From positions 18,910,854 through 18,974,853 of the forward strand of contig CP093830.1 in the NCBI GenBank assembly GCA_033063855.1: a stretch of 64,000 nucleotides of DNA, in the 5' to 3' direction. Below, piece by piece: positions 59,957 to 64,000 of this stretch (within the stretch, counting starts at the first letter, position 1; each line of letters begins with the position of its first letter). Origin of the DNA: Smittia aterrima. Taxonomy: Eukaryota; Arthropoda; Insecta; Diptera; Chironomidae. The translations under genes were made by a program, and so were the position numbers. The notes below the pieces were generated by a model that saw nothing but the letters and a program-made list of their open reading frames with translations, made no database searches and was not told the DNA's origin.

Positions 59957-60432
59957 TTATGTTGATGTCCATACGAATTTCTTGAGTACAATCGCGTCGC
60001 TACATTGATCTGCAGTCTCCTTGAAACTAATGCCTTCGGCGATGAGAAGTTTCATTTTCTTCTCCACTGTTCGGTTGTCTGCGCTTCCAGAAAAACCGCC
60101 AAGAGACAAATCTGTTCGCACTACACGATGACAAGGAACTTCAGGTGCAAATGGATTCTTTCGCAAGGCTTGGCCAATTGCTCGTGGACTGTTGCACTTA
60201 ACTTCATTCGCGATCATTTTGTATGTTGTTATCTGAAATTTGTTTGTTTGAAAGAAATGCAAGAACAAATGATAATAACAAAACTTACTTTTCCTGACGG
60301 AACTTTTAGAAGAAACTGGTAAACGTCATGTTGAAGCTTTGATATTGACTTGTTGATGAAAGCTTTCTCCAGTTTTTGAGCCATGTCCTGCGACTCGTTA
60401 TTTAACACTTTTTTGTTTAATTTCATTTTCAA
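59957..60432 (-). CDS. MGMT: Methylated-DNA--cysteine S-methyltransferase (MGMT/Ogt family), short form
   Basis: Exons 60289-60432 and 59957-60232 encode 139 residues. The C-terminal alkyltransferase domain is complete: VPSGKITTYKMIA, the helix-turn-helix segment SPRAIGQALRKNPFAPEVPCHRVV with the active-site PCHR cysteine, then GGFSG. The usual N-terminal RNase H-like domain is lacking; only about 28 residues precede the helix that begins the catalytic domain. The length is like that of alkyltransferase-like (ATL) proteins, but ATLs have Trp in place of the Cys, so direct repair activity is plausible. An internal Met (residue 17) is an alternative start. It is divergent from GRINL1A, with starts 119 bp apart. 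Confidence 0.88.
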
Positions 60433-60551
60433 ACGAAACAGAGGAATCTACCGGCAAAAATAAATAAATGCGTCACAGCGCTCAGCCGCAAGAAGTAAAC
60501 AAATTGCGCATTTTCAAATCAACCCAATAATTAATTAAAAGTCACTCTAAA
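60433..60551. promoter_or_regulatory. Divergent promoter MGMT/GRINL1A
   Basis: 119 bp between start codons. CTCAGCCG at 60481-60488 is followed by CAAGAAGTAAACAAATTG, the same GTAAACAAAT word found next to the octamer in the F-box promoters. Confidence 0.6.
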
Positions 60552-61534
60552 ATGAGTCTTACAAACTTTCCACCGCAAAGTAAAGTTCCAGGACACGTTC
60601 ACAAAGTTAAGGAACATGCTCTTGAGAAGGATCTCACTAAACTATCGACACGGGAACTGCTGGATCTTAAAGCACGGCAAGAAGATCAGTTGAACAGAAA
60701 GTGATTAAAACAAATAATTTTTTCTACGTCGCAATTAATTTTGTTTACATCTCACACAGATCACGCCTTCTCAAGTTACCCGATAAAGGAGAAAAACTTC
60801 AATTATTGTACGAACGGACTGTGAAAGCCCTGGAAATGAAAAATGAAATCGACAGTGCATCTCGCTTACTCGCCTCGCTTAATCTCGAAACTAAAGACAT
60901 TAACAATTTGGAATGGAGAGGAAAAGCTTCAAAGGATATTCTTGATAGCGACGATGATGAAGATCCAATCGCAATCCTTGCTACATCCAACAGTGTCAGC
61001 AGAAATCAGAGAATCGTAAGACATGAAGAAGATGACACTCAACTTATTACCGAAGAAGACTTGAAGGAAGCTGAGGAAATCGTAAGCGGTGTCCTTCTGC
61101 TTGATCCTGTCCTTGAACATGTCGTGGAGAATGAGAACATGGACCAGTCAAAAAGATTCCTCCCACACAAACCAAAATATAAAGTTCCTTCAACAGTTGA
61201 ATGCAAGAAAAAGATTCGAGACAATTCAGCTGCAACACCGCCTGCTCAAGATCATGGAGCTCAGCTCATTTCATTGCGAGAGTCGATCGAAATTGAAAAT
61301 AAATATCGTCTGAACATGAAGGATTTGCAAGAGAAACAAGCAGCAGAACGTCTGGCGGCGAAAATGAAAGAACTAGGCAGAGATGATCAAAAAGATGTTC
61401 CGTTGGTGACACCAAAGGACTCTGAAGTTGATCGTACTCAATTCAGAAGATATCGTCGTCCGAGTATGAGGAATTCCATAACTGACGATGATTATGATCC
61501 AGAAGATTTCGAGTTCTCAGACGATGACGATTAA
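60552..61534 (+). CDS. POLR2M: RNA polymerase II-associated Gdown1/GRINL1A (POLR2M) homolog
   Basis: Exons 60552-60700 and 60760-61534 encode 307 residues. The N-terminal segment (LSTRELLDLKARQEDQLNRK, then LPDKGEKL) and the central LEWRG, KYRLNMKDLQEKQAAERLAAKMKEL and QFRRYR segments resemble the Gdown1 family. The tail ends with an acidic DDYDPEDFEFSDDDD stretch. The family binds RNA polymerase II and blocks TFIIF, holding it in a Mediator-dependent form. Most of the protein is predicted disordered or helical. AATAAA is at 61614-61619. Confidence 0.8.
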
Positions 61535-61767
61535 AGTTGTCATTTAGGAAGCTCTGCAAGGTCAATTTATCGGAGACATCGAAGTAAATGTAGACGATGA
61601 TGAATGAAAGAAAAATAAAATAATCGCTTGAAGTTCGTTAAGTTCGAAAAGTAAAAGTTGAAATATTCTTGCACTCCCTCATTTCGAATTTTTTTAACTA
61701 AATATAAAAACTCGAACAAATCATCTGGAAACATAATTTAATTGCAATAGGGAACTGCTCCGAAATC

Positions 61768-63694
61768 ATGGAGTGGAAAAGCTTTTGTCGGTTTTGTGGC
61801 AGTTGTCAGACAATAATGAAAGTAGAGCCAGAAATTCAGGAGATCGCCTTAAAAATTCATGTAACAAAAATATTTTGTGTTTTGATTTTTTTTTACAATT
61901 TATTTTTCTCCTTTTTAGACGATAGAGCAGAATTTCAAGATCTGCTTAGTGTGCTCAAATTTCCTGATTGAAATTAATCACTTTGTTACAAAAGCGAGAC
62001 TCATTGACGCGATGGCGATGGAAATCGAATCCATTGAATCGCAAGGATCGAATCAAATCGAGAACCAGCTGGAATATGAGAAGAACATAAACGAAATTAG
62101 ACAAAAGTTTGGTTTGGATGTACTGGAGACGCCTGCAGAACAGCTCAGTGGTCTATTCGACGAAACAAACATAACTGGTGCCTTGGAAATTAAACTCGAA
62201 AGTGATATTTGCGATTTTGAAGCTTTGGATGAAGAACAACATCTAAACGAAAGTTCTGAAGAAGAAGATGAAGAAGACGAGTCAGAGATTGAAGAGCTCA
62301 GTGATTCTCAATTGAGAAAACACGAAGAGTCTCTTCAGTTTCAACAAGAAGAGTCAACAGATTCAGAAAGCCAGCCAACGAAGAAACGAAAGAAAAAATA
62401 TCGAAAGACAGACGAAGAAAAATTATTCGAGTAAGTTATAAATATTTAAAATATCCAACTCATAACTTGACTTCTTTTGATTTTAGTTTTATTTGTCACA
62501 TCTGTAAAGAGGAATTTCAGAAAATGTGTTTTCTCTCGAGACATTGTCGAAAAGTTCATAATTGCCTACCACAAGTTAATTGTTTCTGCGGCAAGCAACT
62601 TGGTACATGGAAAAGGCTTTTGATCCACAAACATCTTCATTTCCCAGAGAAAATTGATTACGAATGTAAAGAATGCAAACTCATCTACAAGTGAGTTTGA
62701 TTAAATTATTCTTTTCTCTACATTAATAATTTATTTTTAATTTTTAGGCTTAAAACATCATACGACAACCACATAAAATCAAAGCATGGTCCCGACGCAA
62801 AAAAGTTTGTCTGCAGTCAATGTGCACGTTGTTTTAAAGATTCACGAACGTTGGTAGCTCATGAAAAAACTCATCTACCTGATTACTTGAAGTTGACACA
62901 TCTCTGTGAACTTTGCAATAAAAAGTTTGTTAACAAGAATTCGCTGAAATCGCACATAACCAGCGTTCATGAGATGGCAAATCTTTACACTTGCGAGACC
63001 TGTGGAAAAGGTAAGATCGTCAAGGGAAGAAAGAAAATTGAACTAATTTTAAACTTTTTAGGATTCTCAACAAAATCAAATCTAAAATCTCATCTCTACG
63101 TGCATTCATCGAAGAAAGATGTTCAGTGTGACACTTGTTCTGCAAGATTTAAGAACATGGATAGTTTAAGAAAACATAAAAAGACGCATTTGGAGAAATC
63201 TCATGTTTGCAATATTTGTGGAAACCGATATCGCAACCGGAATAATCTCAAGGCTCACATGGGTAGCTTAACTGATTAGAGACTTGCGTTTCCTGTATTA
63301 ACTCATTTGATTTTTCTCAGTTTGTCATTCTGACGTGAAAGCTTATCAGTGCAGCTTCTGTCCAAACTCTTACAAGCGTTCGAAAGATCTCAAGTGCCAC
63401 TTAAACCTTCACACCGGCGAGTAAGTTTGAAAACTTCTTAAACTAATATTTTTTTTTATCGAAATTTAATATTTATAGGCGGCCTTATCAATGTCAGTTT
63501 TGTTCGAGAACCTTTGTTAATGGTAAGTAAATTGTTCCTCAAATACTTCATATTCTAATCTTCATTTTCATTTAGGATCAAACTGTCGAAAACATAAACT
63601 TAAAGATCACCCAGAAGAATTGGCAGCTTTCGAAGCAACGCACGGAAGAGGAAAATCAGCTGTTCAAGCTCTACAAGTGATACACGGAAGTTAA
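61768..63694 (+). CDS. ZAD-domain C2H2 zinc-finger protein
   Basis: Eight exons (61768-61860, 61919-62430, 62487-62690, 62748-63010, 63062-63262, 63321-63420, 63479-63522, 63576-63694) give 511 residues with matching phases. An N-terminal ZAD (FCRFCG ... ICLVCSNFL; paired Cys pairs) is typical of dipteran zinc-finger-associated domains used for dimerisation. An acidic, Ser/Glu-rich linker and a basic KKRKKKYRK nuclear-localisation-like stretch follow. About nine C2H2 fingers fill the rest, including CDTC ... HKKTH, CNIC and CSFC units. The last fingers share the GSNCRKHKLKDH motif with the neighbour on the opposite strand. It is a probable DNA-binding regulator; target unknown. Confidence 0.88.
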
Positions 63695-63799
63695 TATTGT
63701 ATTTAGATTCTGAGCATGCACTAAAAACAAATTTTCAAGTATTCTAGTTGAGAAATAAAAGGAAAATTTAAGTTGAGTTTAGAAAATATTTATTTCGAT

Positions 63800-63950
63800 T
63801 TATTGATAGCATTCAAATTTCTTTCGTCCTCCAACCCCATTTTCTTCCTCCCAGTTCTTAAGTTCTTCAGCGTGATCTTTCAGTTTGTGCTTTCGACAAT
63901 TCGCTGCATTGCCAAATGATCTGGTACAGAATGGGCATCCGAATGGCCTC
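63800..63950 (-). CDS. Second C2H2 zinc-finger gene, last exon only (runs off window)
   Basis: The last coding exon on the minus strand is bounded by TTATAG and a TAA stop at 63800-63802. It encodes RPFGCPFCTRSFGNAANCRKHKLKDHAEEL and a short Gly/Lys tail, with splice phase and finger layout almost the same as the end of the gene at 61768. It is a tail-to-tail paralog; the remainder lies beyond 64000. The residues quoted here are split by the exon phase at the first Arg. Confidence 0.85.
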
Positions 63951-64000
63951 CTATAAATAATTATTTAAATTCTTGATCACGATAAAATAATTTACAACAC

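Overview
The window is nuclear DNA from an insect, most likely a nematoceran dipteran (a small-genome, AT-rich fly such as a midge). The evidence is 50-100 bp introns with GT-AG borders, AATAAA signals, a chemosensory protein gene, ZAD-type C2H2 zinc-finger genes and BEL/Pao LTR retrotransposons with DUF1759 gag. The species is inferred from these traits, not demonstrated.

Layout. (1) 1-29.1 kb is AT-rich and nearly gene-free. The only coding I can support is two exons of one minus-strand gene (22234-22473 and 16998-17103), separated by a 5.1 kb intron; the rest looks like introns and regulatory or intergenic DNA. (2) 29.1-37.2 kb holds an F-box/LRR gene (minus), then a divergently transcribed ABCG8-like half-transporter (plus). 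A 3.6 kb intron of the transporter contains a whole same-strand gene for a two-BED-finger, hAT-transposase-derived protein. (3) 37.5-41 kb holds two more F-box/LRR paralogs (plus). The second is cut off after about two thirds of its length. (4) 40.9-52.1 kb is a nested mobile-element complex. A BEL/Pao element with an env gene (element A, TSD CCGAT, about 200 bp LTRs) carries in its env a second, opposite-strand, gag-only element (element B, TSD GACAT, about 500 bp LTRs). Element A itself sits in a short repeat that interrupts the third F-box gene, whose tail reappears at 52.6 kb. Short F-box gene pieces are also found inside element A env and inside one LTR of element B. (5) 52.8-64 kb is compact and gene-dense: a chemosensory protein, MRPL47, the queuosine-salvage enzyme QNG1, TMEM43, folliculin, NFU1, a short MGMT, GRINL1A/POLR2M, and two tail-to-tail ZAD/C2H2 zinc-finger genes (the last runs off the window).

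The housekeeping genes in (5) are arranged as divergent pairs whose start codons lie only about 115-120 bp apart (MRPL47/QNG1, FLCN/NFU1, MGMT/GRINL1A). An octamer, CGGCTGAG (or its complement CTCAGCCG), occurs in two of these intervals and in the promoters of all three F-box genes. The two intact F-box genes are inverted repeats flanking the ABCG8 locus. The chemosensory gene has a truncated copy behind F-box gene 2, which shows that F-box and chemosensory DNA was duplicated as one block.

Exon borders were worked out by hand from splice sites and reading-frame phase; every complete model listed closes in frame.
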